From positions 1 through 61,659 of the forward strand of contig NZ_JPRM01000037.1 in assembly GCF_000737695.1 (NCBI RefSeq): DNA of 61,659 bases, written 5' to 3'. Below are positions 1 through 8,634 of the stretch, piece by piece. The number at the start of each line of letters is the position of its first letter. Position 1 is the first letter of the stretch. The position numbers were made by a program, and so were the translations under genes. The notes below the pieces were generated by a model, which worked only from the letters and a program-made list of their open reading frames with translations, searched no databases and had not been told where the DNA came from. This DNA comes from Flavobacterium hydatis. GTDB taxonomy: Bacteria; Bacteroidota; Bacteroidia; Flavobacteriales; Flavobacteriaceae.

Positions 1-108
1 ACTATATATTAGTCACTTAATAAAAGTCTTTTGTTGTCAATATAAACAATAAATTAATCAAGACTTTTGATAGAAAAACACGCACCTTATAAATAGATAT
101 AACCAAAT

Positions 109-1686
109 ATGAATTCTAATCTTACCAAGAAGCTTAAATTAATTTTTGTTCCATTTTTAATCACAACGCTAGGCTTTTGTATTATTTATACTTTTTTAAA
201 CTGGCTGATTTTAATCAAATTACAACTCTTTTCAGTCAAAGAAACGATAGTCAATTTTGTAATTCCATTGATGTTTCCTATAATACCGATCATATTTTAT
301 TTACACAAGAGATTAAGCATTTTAAACCTAAAAGCGAAAAACGGAAAAACTTATACCGATTTTTATATATTTATTGTTTGGCTTTCCATTTCGGTTCCAA
401 CAATAATTGCTCAAGACTATCTTAAAACAGCAACAGGAAAATTAACTCAGGTCGAGAATGTTTCTGCAATTTCTAAACAAGAACAAACAAAGTATTATAA
501 AATAAACAGATTGTTCATAGACAAATCTAAGGCTTGCTCTCACACTTTGTTTGAGCTTAGTGGTAAAAACGATACCAATTTTAACATGTACTTATATGTT
601 GTTGTTCCTGTTTTTGATAAAAAATACGACGCATCAAACGCCTCTAGTTGTAAGTATTGGTTAGGAGTAAGATACCATAATCAGGTTAGTAATAGTCTTA
701 GCCAGTCTAGAAAAGAAAGCGAATACCAAACCTTTGCAAACTTTAGTGAAACCGAATTTAATAAAACAGATTTAAATGATTTTGTATATCTGGAGAGAGT
801 TGGTAACTCTGATAGTGGTGATGGTTATAAAGAAGCTTTAAAGAATTCTACCAAATTAAATACTACAGATTCAACTATTTTTATTGCTAGCAAAGAACCA
901 TTTGAAAATAGAAATGGAAATTCTTTTCTATGGTTTATCTGCACATTATTAGGAGGAATAGTCATATCACTAATTGCAATTTTAATTCCAAAATTTAACC
1001 CAAGAGAATTAAAGAACCTAGAAAGCGGAAAACCTCAAGAAAACAAAGATTTAAAAGAATTCCTCGAATTTATAAAACCTAGAGAAGGCTATTTTGTCAC
1101 ACCAATTTTAATATACCTAAATATTGCAATCTTTCTAGTGATGTTTCTATCCGGATTAGGTTTTGTATCGTTTGGAGGTCAGGACTTATTAAACTGGGGC
1201 GCAAACTACCAACCTTATACAGCCAATGGTCAATGGTGGCGACTTATTACAAGTGTTTTTCTTCATGGAGGTTTCATGCATTTGCTATCGAATATGTTTG
1301 GACTTTTATTTGTCGGATTGTTTCTCGAACCCCTATTAGGACGAGAGAAATACCTAACAATTTACCTCATTACAGGAACAATTGCCAGTTTAGCCAGTAT
1401 ATGGTGGCACGATGCAACAATAAGCGTAGGTGCTTCGGGTGCGATTTTTGGACTTTATGGATTATTCCTAAGTTTGTTATTGACCAAAGTCTTCCCTCCT
1501 CAAATCAACAACATTTTTTTGGTTACAACACTCATCTTTATAGGATATAATCTAGTAATGGGACTTACAGGAGGAATTGATAATGCAGCACATATCGGAG
1601 GTCTTATCAGCGGTTTTATAATTGGATTGATTATGAGTAACTCTTTAAAATCCAAAGAACAAAGAGTAACTAAAAGAAATGATTAA
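109..1686 (+). CDS. Rhomboid family intramembrane serine protease
   Basis: Rhomboid proteases cut transmembrane segments of other proteins inside the inner membrane. The C-terminal half (about residues 325-515) is a six-helix rhomboid domain. It shows the HxxxN-type segment HGGFMHLLSNMFG with Asn about 395, the nucleophile motif GASGAIFG with Ser about 443, and the catalytic His about 495 in AAHIGG, so the Ser-His dyad is intact. The N-terminal half is unusual: three hydrophobic helices, then a soluble Cys-containing stretch (about 120-270) and a further helix near residue 290. I do not recognise this extension. At 525 aa the protein is about twice a minimal rhomboid. The gene stands alone with an ATG start. 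The substrate cannot be inferred. Confidence 0.9.
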   Translation: MNSNLTKKLKLIFVPFLITTLGFCIIYTFLNWLILIKLQLFSVKETIVNFVIPLMFPIIPIIFYLHKRLSILNLKAKNGKTYTDFYIFIVWLSISVPTIIAQDYLKTATGKLTQVENVSAISKQEQTKYYKINRLFIDKSKACSHTLFELSGKNDTNFNMYLYVVVPVFDKKYDASNASSCKYWLGVRYHNQVSNSLSQSRKESEYQTFANFSETEFNKTDLNDFVYLERVGNSDSGDGYKEALKNSTKLNTTDSTIFIASKEPFENRNGNSFLWFICTLLGGIVISLIAILIPKFNPRELKNLESGKPQENKDLKEFLEFIKPREGYFVTPILIYLNIAIFLVMFLSGLGFVSFGGQDLLNWGANYQPYTANGQWWRLITSVFLHGGFMHLLSNMFGLLFVGLFLEPLLGREKYLTIYLITGTIASLASIWWHDATISVGASGAIFGLYGLFLSLLLTKVFPPQINNIFLVTTLIFIGYNLVMGLTGGIDNAAHIGGLISGFIIGLIMSNSLKSKEQRVTKRND

Positions 1687-1765
1687 AAAATTGAATACGG
1701 ATTATAAAATTTTTCGCTAATCCCATCCAATTGATATAAATTGACAATAATCTAAAAAAACTATT

Positions 1766-3097
1766 ATGGGTTTATTTGACTTTTTTAAAAAAGAAAACAA
1801 AGGAATTGAAAATTCTAAATTTTATTCCGAACAATTTCAACATGAAATTTGTGCGTTGGCATTATGGAAGCTTGAGGAAAACAATCTGAATCCAAATGTT
1901 GCAAAATATGAACTTAAAAAAATCGGTCTAAATGATGACCAAATTGATTATATAATAGACAAAACCAATCAATTTATAAAGAAAGAGAAAGTCACAAAAC
2001 CAGAACAAATAACAGGAATCGACGAAAAGAAATTTTACGAAGAAAGTTACCAATCTGAGATTTTAGATTTTGCTCAAAAAGCATATTTCCAAAACAAACA
2101 TAGTTATGAAGCTGTAGAACAAAATCTTTTACAGGAAGGATTAAATCATAATCAGGTTAATGAAATTATATCGAAATTAAAAAAACTAAATGCTGATATG
2201 GTTAATGCTTTTCAGCAAGATTTAGACTCAGGATTAATTTCTGAAATCAAAATAATTCCAAACGCAGAACATACAAAAGAGAACATCGAACCTGATCAAG
2301 TTGATAAATACATTGGCTATGGAGCCTATCAAATGGACAGAGGAGATTTAGACAATGCACTAGAACTTTTTGATAAAGCAATAGCCCTAGACGAAAAAGC
2401 AACTTTAGCTTATGCCAATAAAGGAACTCTTTATTATAAAAAAGATGATAATGAAAAAGCTTTATTTTTTTACAATAAAGCACTTCAAATAGAACCTAAT
2501 AATTTAGTGATTTTAGAAAACAAAATGGATTTACTATGTGAGATCATGAATGAATCTAACGAAAGTGAATTTATTGATACTGTGAAAACTATATTAAAAA
2601 ATGACCCCGAAAATCCAAATGCATTAATTTATATAATTCAATTTTACGTAAAAGAAAATGATATTCGTAGTGCAATAGAATCCATCAAAAAGTTATTTTC
2701 TGATTATCATCGCGAAAGCATTGCCACACAATTATTGCTAGATGTATTTGCAAGATTATCAAAAGATGATGCGCTAAAAGAATTCGATACTTTTAAACAA
2801 GATATTAAGGAAGATGCAACATATCAGTTAGATTATTGTAAAGGATTATATCTAAAAGGAATTAGAGAATATGATAAAGCTATTATATTATTTGATGATC
2901 TAAATAAAATTCAGGAATTTTCTTGGAACTATTATCAAATAGCAATCATGAAAAATCTGCAAAACAAGATTGATGAAAGTTTAGAGTTCTTGAAAATTAC
3001 ATTTGATATAGAGCCTGAACTAAAAAATGATGCGAAACAATTTCCAGAACTACAAAATTTGTGGTCAAACGCTAAGTTTGTCGAATTGACGAAATAA
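1766..3097 (+). CDS. TPR-repeat protein, cytoplasmic
   Basis: No signal peptide or membrane segment is visible. The first 150 residues are charged and helical and contain two related repeats (around FYSEQFQHEI and FYEESYQSEI), so the N-terminus seems to be an internally duplicated helical module. From about residue 180 come tetratricopeptide repeats (AYQMDRGDLDNALELFDKAI, then LYYKKDDNEKALFFYNKAL) and further degenerate helical pairs to the end. TPRs are protein-protein scaffolds, so a binding role is likely, but the partner is unknown. It is separated from the rhomboid gene by about 80 bases and may or may not be co-transcribed with it. Confidence 0.8.
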   Translation: MGLFDFFKKENKGIENSKFYSEQFQHEICALALWKLEENNLNPNVAKYELKKIGLNDDQIDYIIDKTNQFIKKEKVTKPEQITGIDEKKFYEESYQSEILDFAQKAYFQNKHSYEAVEQNLLQEGLNHNQVNEIISKLKKLNADMVNAFQQDLDSGLISEIKIIPNAEHTKENIEPDQVDKYIGYGAYQMDRGDLDNALELFDKAIALDEKATLAYANKGTLYYKKDDNEKALFFYNKALQIEPNNLVILENKMDLLCEIMNESNESEFIDTVKTILKNDPENPNALIYIIQFYVKENDIRSAIESIKKLFSDYHRESIATQLLLDVFARLSKDDALKEFDTFKQDIKEDATYQLDYCKGLYLKGIREYDKAIILFDDLNKIQEFSWNYYQIAIMKNLQNKIDESLEFLKITFDIEPELKNDAKQFPELQNLWSNAKFVELTK

Positions 3098-3124
3098 TAC
3101 TTATCAAAAACTTAAAACCTCATT

Positions 3125-3898
3125 ATGAAAAAACTCATTCTACTTTTTTTCTTTGCAATCGGATTAAATTCTGCTCAAGCCGAATGTGGAAGTGGCGGAA
3201 TGCAATTTTTCCCTAAGAAAACAAACATAAGTTTAAATTCGATGTTTATCATACAAGGATATTCCATGAATGAAAAAACAATTAATAGTTTCAAAAATCG
3301 AAAGGTTTATCTGCAAAGTAAGAAAGGTGAATTAGTAAAACTTAATCTTGTTGAGATATTAAAAGGTCAAATGAGTCTGACGCAAGCCGTTTTTAAACCA
3401 GCAGAAGAATTAAAACCTAATACCATTTATTTCTTAAAATACTCCGAACAAACCGATATCGAGACAGAAGAAATGACGCAATGGAATACTGAAACAGACC
3501 AAAAAGGGAAAATTTACTGGAAAACAACAAACAAAAAATCAGCTGAACCATTAAACCAAAAACTGGGTATAAAGTATCAAAAAACTGAAGTTAGAGAATA
3601 TGGTTGTGGTCCTTCGGCAAATGTAATCTTTAATGTTGTCAATAAATCTAATTCTGAAATTTGGTACAAAACAGAAATGGTTGATCTTGCCACAAACAAA
3701 AAAACTGTATTTTATATTAATGAATGGGAAAAACAACTTAATGTAGGACACGGAATGTGTGCTGGAGCATTTACTTTTACTAACCGCGGAAAATATAAAG
3801 TCAGATTCACACCTATGAATACTGATGGAACTTCATTAAATACAACAAAGTGGATCAATTTTGATAGTCCGTTTATGAACCAAAAAAATGGTTATTAA
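3125..3898 (+). CDS. Secreted protein of unknown function
   Basis: The N-terminus MKKLILLFFFAIGLNSAQA is a clear Sec signal peptide with an AQA-type signal peptidase I site just before ECGSGG. The mature part is about 238 residues, mostly beta-like, with a few Cys (near the mature N-terminus, in REYGCGPSANV and in GHGMCAGAF) that could form disulfides in the periplasm. The central part resembles Ig-like beta sandwiches, but I cannot name a family. It follows the TPR gene by only 27 bases, so the two are probably co-transcribed. Confidence 0.7.
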   Translation: MKKLILLFFFAIGLNSAQAECGSGGMQFFPKKTNISLNSMFIIQGYSMNEKTINSFKNRKVYLQSKKGELVKLNLVEILKGQMSLTQAVFKPAEELKPNTIYFLKYSEQTDIETEEMTQWNTETDQKGKIYWKTTNKKSAEPLNQKLGIKYQKTEVREYGCGPSANVIFNVVNKSNSEIWYKTEMVDLATNKKTVFYINEWEKQLNVGHGMCAGAFTFTNRGKYKVRFTPMNTDGTSLNTTKWINFDSPFMNQKNGY

Positions 3899-3989
3899 AA
3901 CAATCAACCCAAAAACCTGATTTGTAACAAATTATAAAAACAACCGTCTATCATTATAAACCAATCATCTTCAATCAAAAAATAATGTT

Positions 3990-4556
3990 ATGAAACCAAA
4001 AAGTGTTTGCTTACTCGGATTACTATTTTTTGTTCTTAGTTATATCATGTTTTCACAAGGTTCTAAACTAGCTTATTTTCAAAAACCTATAGATTTTGCG
4101 CATTGGTTTAATTTAATTGGAGCTGTATTGTTGCTTTCTTTTAATGATGTATTTCCAAAGAATAAACTTAATACAGTAGCTTCTTTTTTAACGATTTTAG
4201 GAGTTATAGGTCATATTGGTCTTTGTACGATAGATTTTATCATGTGGAGTTTTGGAAACGACGAAATCGCAAAAACGGAACTAAGTAATCAGATAAGTAA
4301 TACGCCATCTATTTTATATCCTTTTGTTATTATAGGTCCATCGTTACTTTTTGTTGGGTTAGCAGCACACGCACTTAATTTTATTAAAACAAATACCATT
4401 AGCGCCCTAATGGTAATAATTGGAGCGCCCGCAGTAGGATTTTCTTTCTTTATATTAAAAAACGGAACTTATATGGTGCTAAGTTGCATTCTGTTTGCAT
4501 TGGGATTATTTTTACTTCTTTATAGAAATCAAGAAAGAGAAATATTGACCGAATAA
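3990..4556 (+). CDS. Polytopic membrane protein, unknown function
   Basis: A 188-residue very hydrophobic protein with about six predicted transmembrane helices (starting LLGLLFFVLSYIMF and ending VLSCILFALGLFLLLY) and short polar loops. There is no catalytic motif. The pattern is like small multi-pass DUF proteins (DUF4386/DUF998 style), but I do not assign it. An earlier ATG at 3985 runs straight into a stop, so the ATG at 3990 is the usable start. Confidence 0.65.
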   Translation: MKPKSVCLLGLLFFVLSYIMFSQGSKLAYFQKPIDFAHWFNLIGAVLLLSFNDVFPKNKLNTVASFLTILGVIGHIGLCTIDFIMWSFGNDEIAKTELSNQISNTPSILYPFVIIGPSLLFVGLAAHALNFIKTNTISALMVIIGAPAVGFSFFILKNGTYMVLSCILFALGLFLLLYRNQEREILTE

Positions 4557-4650
4557 AAACCGATTCCCACAGATGTTTCTATATGTTAAAACTAATTATT
4601 CTCAACAGGTTAAATAATATAATTTCGACAACATTGTCAATTCTATAAAA

Positions 4651-5907
4651 ATGAAAAAACTTATAATCTTTACGGTACTATTATTAGAAACTGGAGTTGC
4701 CTTTTCGCAAATTAAAACGGAGAATCTGCTTAAAAGTCTCAGCGAGCAACATCAATTTGTAAAAATGGATAGCTTAAATAATAGAATTAAGACAAGAGAA
4801 TATTATTTTTATAAAGCATTATTTGCCAACGTTTGTAATAAACCCAGCGTATCAAATTTATATTTAGATAGCTTAAAGCAAAATCTAGTTACCAAAGAAT
4901 TTAGATATTATAAATTAAAGAACGACAACTACATAAAGCTATTTGATTATGCAAATGCTTTTAAAACATCAGGTATTTTAACCACTACTTTTTCGGAAAA
5001 ATATACCAAAGAGGAACTCGATGACGAATTAAATACGCGACGCATTTGGGAAGTATTAAAATTGCAAAAACCGCAACTAATCGATTCTTTCTCTAATATT
5101 TCTGTGGCGACCAAAAAAGACAAAGCTGGTTTAATTACCACTAATATCTCCGCAAATACGATAGATACAGATTTTGTTTTTGATACCGGAGCAGGTATTA
5201 GCTGCATTACAGAAAGTTTAGCAAAGAAACTAGGCTTCATCATCTTACCAGATAATAATATTGAGGTTATGAGCTTTACTGGCGTTAAAAACAAAGTGCT
5301 TATGGGTATTGCACCAGTTTTAAACATCGGAAATATAACAATTCATAATGCAGTATTTTTAGTTTATCCAGATACAGCATTTACATTTGCCAATGGTAAA
5401 TATATAATAAATGGTATTATAGGATTTCCTATTATCAAAGAACTTGGAACTGTTACAATTGAGGAAAATAGTCTGAGTTTTTCTAAAAACAAAACAATTA
5501 ATAACAACAATAAAAACTTATTTATCAACGAACTTCGTGCCATCGTAATGCTTAATTTTAAAGGTAAAACGCTTCCTTTTAATTTTGATAGCGGAGCAAA
5601 AACGAGTTCCTTTAATAAATCTTTCTACGAATTATTTAAATCTTATTTAGACAAAAATGGTACATTGGTTTCAGAAAAAACAGCTAGTGCAGGCGGACAA
5701 GAAGTTACATCTGAGGTTTTGGAATTAAAAGACCAATATATTCGATTAGGAAAAAATCAAATAAGCCTACCCAAACTTCAGGTTGATAAAACTGATTATG
5801 GCGTATATGGAAAAGTAAATTATGGTAATATCGGACAAGATATAATTGGTCAGTTTAAGAAAGTTACGATTAGTTTTGATTACAACTATCTCAAATTAGA
5901 AAACTAA
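4651..5907 (+). CDS. Retropepsin-like aspartyl protease, exported, two aspartyl domains
   Basis: The signal peptide is residues 1-20 (ends VAFSQ). After a helical region (20-150) there are two pepsin/retropepsin-type lobes in one chain. The first has FVFDTGAGISCIT with the catalytic Asp about 178. The second has FNFDSGAKTSSF with Asp about 313. Each is followed by a hydrophobic Gly pair (GIIGFPII and NIGQDIIG) as in the flap/psi-loop of aspartyl proteases. Most bacterial retropepsin-like proteins have one D-T/S-G motif per chain and dimerise; having both in one polypeptide suggests an intramolecular active site. The protein probably works in the periplasm or at the cell surface. Substrate unknown. 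Confidence 0.8.
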   Translation: MKKLIIFTVLLLETGVAFSQIKTENLLKSLSEQHQFVKMDSLNNRIKTREYYFYKALFANVCNKPSVSNLYLDSLKQNLVTKEFRYYKLKNDNYIKLFDYANAFKTSGILTTTFSEKYTKEELDDELNTRRIWEVLKLQKPQLIDSFSNISVATKKDKAGLITTNISANTIDTDFVFDTGAGISCITESLAKKLGFIILPDNNIEVMSFTGVKNKVLMGIAPVLNIGNITIHNAVFLVYPDTAFTFANGKYIINGIIGFPIIKELGTVTIEENSLSFSKNKTINNNNKNLFINELRAIVMLNFKGKTLPFNFDSGAKTSSFNKSFYELFKSYLDKNGTLVSEKTASAGGQEVTSEVLELKDQYIRLGKNQISLPKLQVDKTDYGVYGKVNYGNIGQDIIGQFKKVTISFDYNYLKLEN

Positions 5908-6011
5908 TATTTTTTATCGTAAAACACACAAAATAAGAACTGTAACAAACTCAGAAAATAAATGTCTATAAAATAAAACCAACGGAATGTTTTATTTATA
6001 AAAATTTTATC

Positions 6012-7112
6012 ATGAGAACCTTAAAACTAGTTGCATTCGTAATTTTAAATTTATTCTCATTTTCAAGAATAAATTCCCAGACCAATCAAAACGACAGTAT
6101 AAAATTAGATTACACCAAAATTTGTGCACTTGCATTAGATGGAGATCCTAAATCGGCTTTGCCATTACTAGAATTTGATTCTTCTAAAAAAATAACTTCA
6201 AAAGATTTAAAATTCAAAACAGATTTTGAAAACCGATTCAAATTTGCAGCAGATAAAAGTGATTTTTTGGAAACCCGAAAATCAAAAATTAATCAGTTAT
6301 TACAAATTTACAGAGATTACTGGCGATTGTCTTTTTTAAACAAAGAGAAGAAAAACGACAGCTTAATTATGAAAAATGTATCTCATTTTCTTAAAGCAAA
6401 TTTCCCTCCTGCAAAAAACCTAACTCTTAATGAAGACAGCATAAATGTGTACCAAAAAAAGTATATCACAGATTTAGGTTACCATACTACAGGGTTTGGA
6501 AAAACTGGAGGATTATATGATTTATTAGTTTGGAAAACCGAAAAAGACACCGTTTATAAACTCAATTATGATGGAAAGGAAACTGCAATAAAAATCTATT
6601 TTATGGATGATTTTATAACATTAGGTTGGAGCGAATATGCAACTTTAGGTCGCTATTATCCTGCTGGTTGGGCAACACATGAAGCCTTATTTTGTGTAAA
6701 AAAAGCATACGATTTAAAATCTGAAACATTTAGAGTAAGTTATATTGGTCACGAAGGCAGACATTTTGCCGATTATCAATTATTTCCAAAACTAAAAGGC
6801 GTTGGATCTGCTGATTTAGAATACAGAGCAAAATTAACAGAACTATCGCTTTACTCTGAAGAAGGACTTTATAAAAGAATACAGTTTTTTATTAATAATG
6901 GTAATTACGATAGCCAAAACGGGCATTCTATTGCTGCTTATTGCGTTATAAGAGATTTATCCAAATCTTTATTTAATACTGACTTTGAAAAAGATTTAGA
7001 TAAATGGAAATCTATTTCTGCTAAAAAAATAAACGAAGCAGCCACTCAAATCCTTAAAGAAAACACTAAATCCTTAGAGAAAATTCCGAATGTAGAAAAC
7101 TTTATCAAATAA
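6012..7112 (+). CDS. Exported protein with HExxH-like zinc peptidase motif
   Basis: The signal peptide covers about residues 1-22 (ends RINSQ). Residues 25-150 are helical. The C-terminal half contains YIGHEGRHFADYQ with His247-Glu248-x-x-His251, the zincin pattern. It is followed about 20 residues later by DLEYRAKLTEL, where Glu270 or Glu277 could be the third zinc ligand of a gluzincin. The region reads like a small metallopeptidase whose helix carries HExxH and whose next helix carries Glu. I do not recognise a named family. The peptidase call is inferred from the motif, while export is well supported by the N-terminus. The gene is a single unit about 100 bases after the retropepsin-like gene. 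Confidence 0.6.
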   Translation: MRTLKLVAFVILNLFSFSRINSQTNQNDSIKLDYTKICALALDGDPKSALPLLEFDSSKKITSKDLKFKTDFENRFKFAADKSDFLETRKSKINQLLQIYRDYWRLSFLNKEKKNDSLIMKNVSHFLKANFPPAKNLTLNEDSINVYQKKYITDLGYHTTGFGKTGGLYDLLVWKTEKDTVYKLNYDGKETAIKIYFMDDFITLGWSEYATLGRYYPAGWATHEALFCVKKAYDLKSETFRVSYIGHEGRHFADYQLFPKLKGVGSADLEYRAKLTELSLYSEEGLYKRIQFFINNGNYDSQNGHSIAAYCVIRDLSKSLFNTDFEKDLDKWKSISAKKINEAATQILKENTKSLEKIPNVENFIK

Positions 7113-7187
7113 GGATTCTATTGATTTTTCTTAAATACAAATAGCAAAATCAACCTTAACATCGATTGATAAAATCTAAAACTCTTT

Positions 7188-7217
7188 TTTTTAAATTCGT
7201 ATTTTCGTTTAGTAAAA
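7188..7217 (+). repeat. 30-bp direct repeat with promoter-like box, copy 1
   Basis: A 30-base stretch, from a T-run into TTAAATTCGTATTTTCGTTT and on to AGTAAAA, recurs identically at 7888-7917. The starts are exactly 700 bases apart and the copies bracket the gene at 7265. It contains TATTTTCG, a variant of the Bacteroidota -7 box TAnnTTTG, so it probably carries the promoter of the downstream gene. Confidence 0.7.
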
Positions 7218-7264
7218 CTCGGTTCCCAGTTTTCTTCCACAGTAAATAATAAATTCAAAAATTC

Positions 7265-7849
7265 ATGACCAACTTACCAAATTTTAAAATTCAACCTCAT
7301 GGAGAAATCTCTGATGAATTTTTAAATATCAATATTTCTACATTTAATGATGCAATCCGCTTCATTGCAAATCTAAATTATGGAAGGAATCAGAATAAAA
7401 ATGATTTAAAAACAGTATTTATTGATAATTGTGGAACTTGCAGTACAAAACATGCATTACTAAAAAAACTTGCTGATGAAAATGGATTCAGCCAAATAAA
7501 ATTAATTCTTGGTATTTTTAAAATGAATTCTAAAAACACCATTGAGATTTCTGAAACATTACAGAAAAACAATCTTAATTTTATTCCAGAAGCTCATAAT
7601 TATTTAAAATTTGAAAACAAAATCTTCGACTTTACAAACCCCAACTCTAAACCATCTGATTTTGAAAGTGACTTAATTATAGAAATTGAAATGCTACCAA
7701 ATCAAATTTCAAATTATAAAGTCGAATTTCACAGAAAACATCTTCAAGATTGGCTTAACGAAAATGAAGATATAAAATTAGAATTGGAAGACATTTGGAA
7801 AATCCGCGAACAATGTATCCTGGATTTAACTAACTATAAAAAAAGATAA
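7265..7849 (+). CDS. Transglutaminase-like cysteine protein, uncharacterised
   Basis: A 194-residue soluble protein without a signal peptide. It has DNCGTCSTKHALLKKLADE, with Cys56 and Cys59 at the head of a helix, then EAHNYLKFENKIFDFTNP with His111 and Asp122. A Cys at a helix start followed by His in a strand and then Asp is the order of the transglutaminase-like/papain-like triad, and the spacing fits. I therefore infer a transglutaminase-like fold, perhaps a cysteine peptidase or amidase. The residues are visible; the activity is a guess. It is flanked by the two copies of a 30-bp direct repeat, like an individually promoted cassette. Confidence 0.55.
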   Translation: MTNLPNFKIQPHGEISDEFLNINISTFNDAIRFIANLNYGRNQNKNDLKTVFIDNCGTCSTKHALLKKLADENGFSQIKLILGIFKMNSKNTIEISETLQKNNLNFIPEAHNYLKFENKIFDFTNPNSKPSDFESDLIIEIEMLPNQISNYKVEFHRKHLQDWLNENEDIKLELEDIWKIREQCILDLTNYKKR

Positions 7850-7887
7850 CAGAGGTTCAACAAGTTTAAAAATTCAACTAAATTCCC

Positions 7888-7917
7888 TTTTTAAATTCGT
7901 ATTTTCGTTTAGTAAAA
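7888..7917 (+). repeat. 30-bp direct repeat with promoter-like box, copy 2
   Basis: Second identical copy of the repeat at 7188-7217. It lies about 35 bases before the methyltransferase gene at 7953 and again includes the TATTTTCG promoter-like box. Confidence 0.7.
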
Positions 7918-7952
7918 AATATTTCTATTTAAACACTAAATCATACGAAAAC

Positions 7953-8576
7953 ATGAATGACACTTGGACTGAAAGATGGAATGACAGATATAGCACAGAT
8001 GAGTTTGCTTATGGCGAACAACCTAATAATTATTTAAAAGAACAATTAGAAAAACTTAATACCGGAACAATTCTTTTTCCTGCCGAAGGCGAAGGACGTA
8101 ATGCTATTTTTGCAGCCAAACTAGGTTGGAAAGTTTCGGCATTTGATATAAGCAGCGAAGGAAAAAACAAAGCCTTACGACTTGCCGAAGCTAATAAAGT
8201 AACAATCGACTATCAGGTTGGCGAATTGCAAACGCTGAATTATACGCCAGAACAATTTGATGCAATTGCATTAATTTATGCACATTTTCCGGGTGATATT
8301 AAATCATCATATCATAAAATTCTTAATACGTTTTTGCGTAAAGGTGGTTTAATAATTTTTGAAGCTTTTAGCAAAAAACATATCGAATACAACTCTAAAA
8401 ACGAAAAAATTGGCGGACCAAAAGAATTGGATATGTTGTTCTCTATTGAGGAAATACAATCAGACTTCCCAGATTATGAAATCATCGAATTAGTCGAAAA
8501 AGAAATCGAGTTAAACGAAGGTCTTTTCCATAATGGGAAAGGTTCTGTAATACGATTTGTTGGTCGAAAAAAATAA
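7953..8576 (+). CDS. Class I SAM-dependent methyltransferase (TPMT/TehB-like)
   Basis: Transfers a methyl group from S-adenosylmethionine to an unknown small molecule in the cytosol. The SAM site is PAEGEGRNAIFAAKLGWKV (motif I, with GEGRN replacing the usual GCGxG), then VSAFDISSEG with the acidic residue that binds the ribose. Next is LQTLNYTPEQFDAIALIYAHF (motif II/III) and FLRKGGLIIFEAF (motif IV). The start MNDTWTERWNDRYS and the GEGRN form match the TehB/thiopurine methyltransferase-like branch common in Bacteroidota. Length 207 is normal. Substrate not deducible. Confidence 0.85.
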   Translation: MNDTWTERWNDRYSTDEFAYGEQPNNYLKEQLEKLNTGTILFPAEGEGRNAIFAAKLGWKVSAFDISSEGKNKALRLAEANKVTIDYQVGELQTLNYTPEQFDAIALIYAHFPGDIKSSYHKILNTFLRKGGLIIFEAFSKKHIEYNSKNEKIGGPKELDMLFSIEEIQSDFPDYEIIELVEKEIELNEGLFHNGKGSVIRFVGRKK

Positions 8577-8590
8577 TTGCAATAAAGATA

Positions 8591-8620
8591 TGTTGAGACG
8601 CACTGCTGTGTGTCTCAACA
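8591..8620. repeat. Imperfect 13-bp hairpin (GAGACGCAC type)
   Basis: TGTTGAGACGCAC and GTGTGTCTCAACA form a 13-bp stem with one G/T mismatch around a TGCT loop, between the methyltransferase and PhzF genes. A related palindrome with the same GACGCAC core lies near 60969-60988, so this is a dispersed repeat. It lacks a clear T-run and is a poor intrinsic terminator. Confidence 0.75.
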
Positions 8621-8634
8621 CGAAAGTTTAATAA

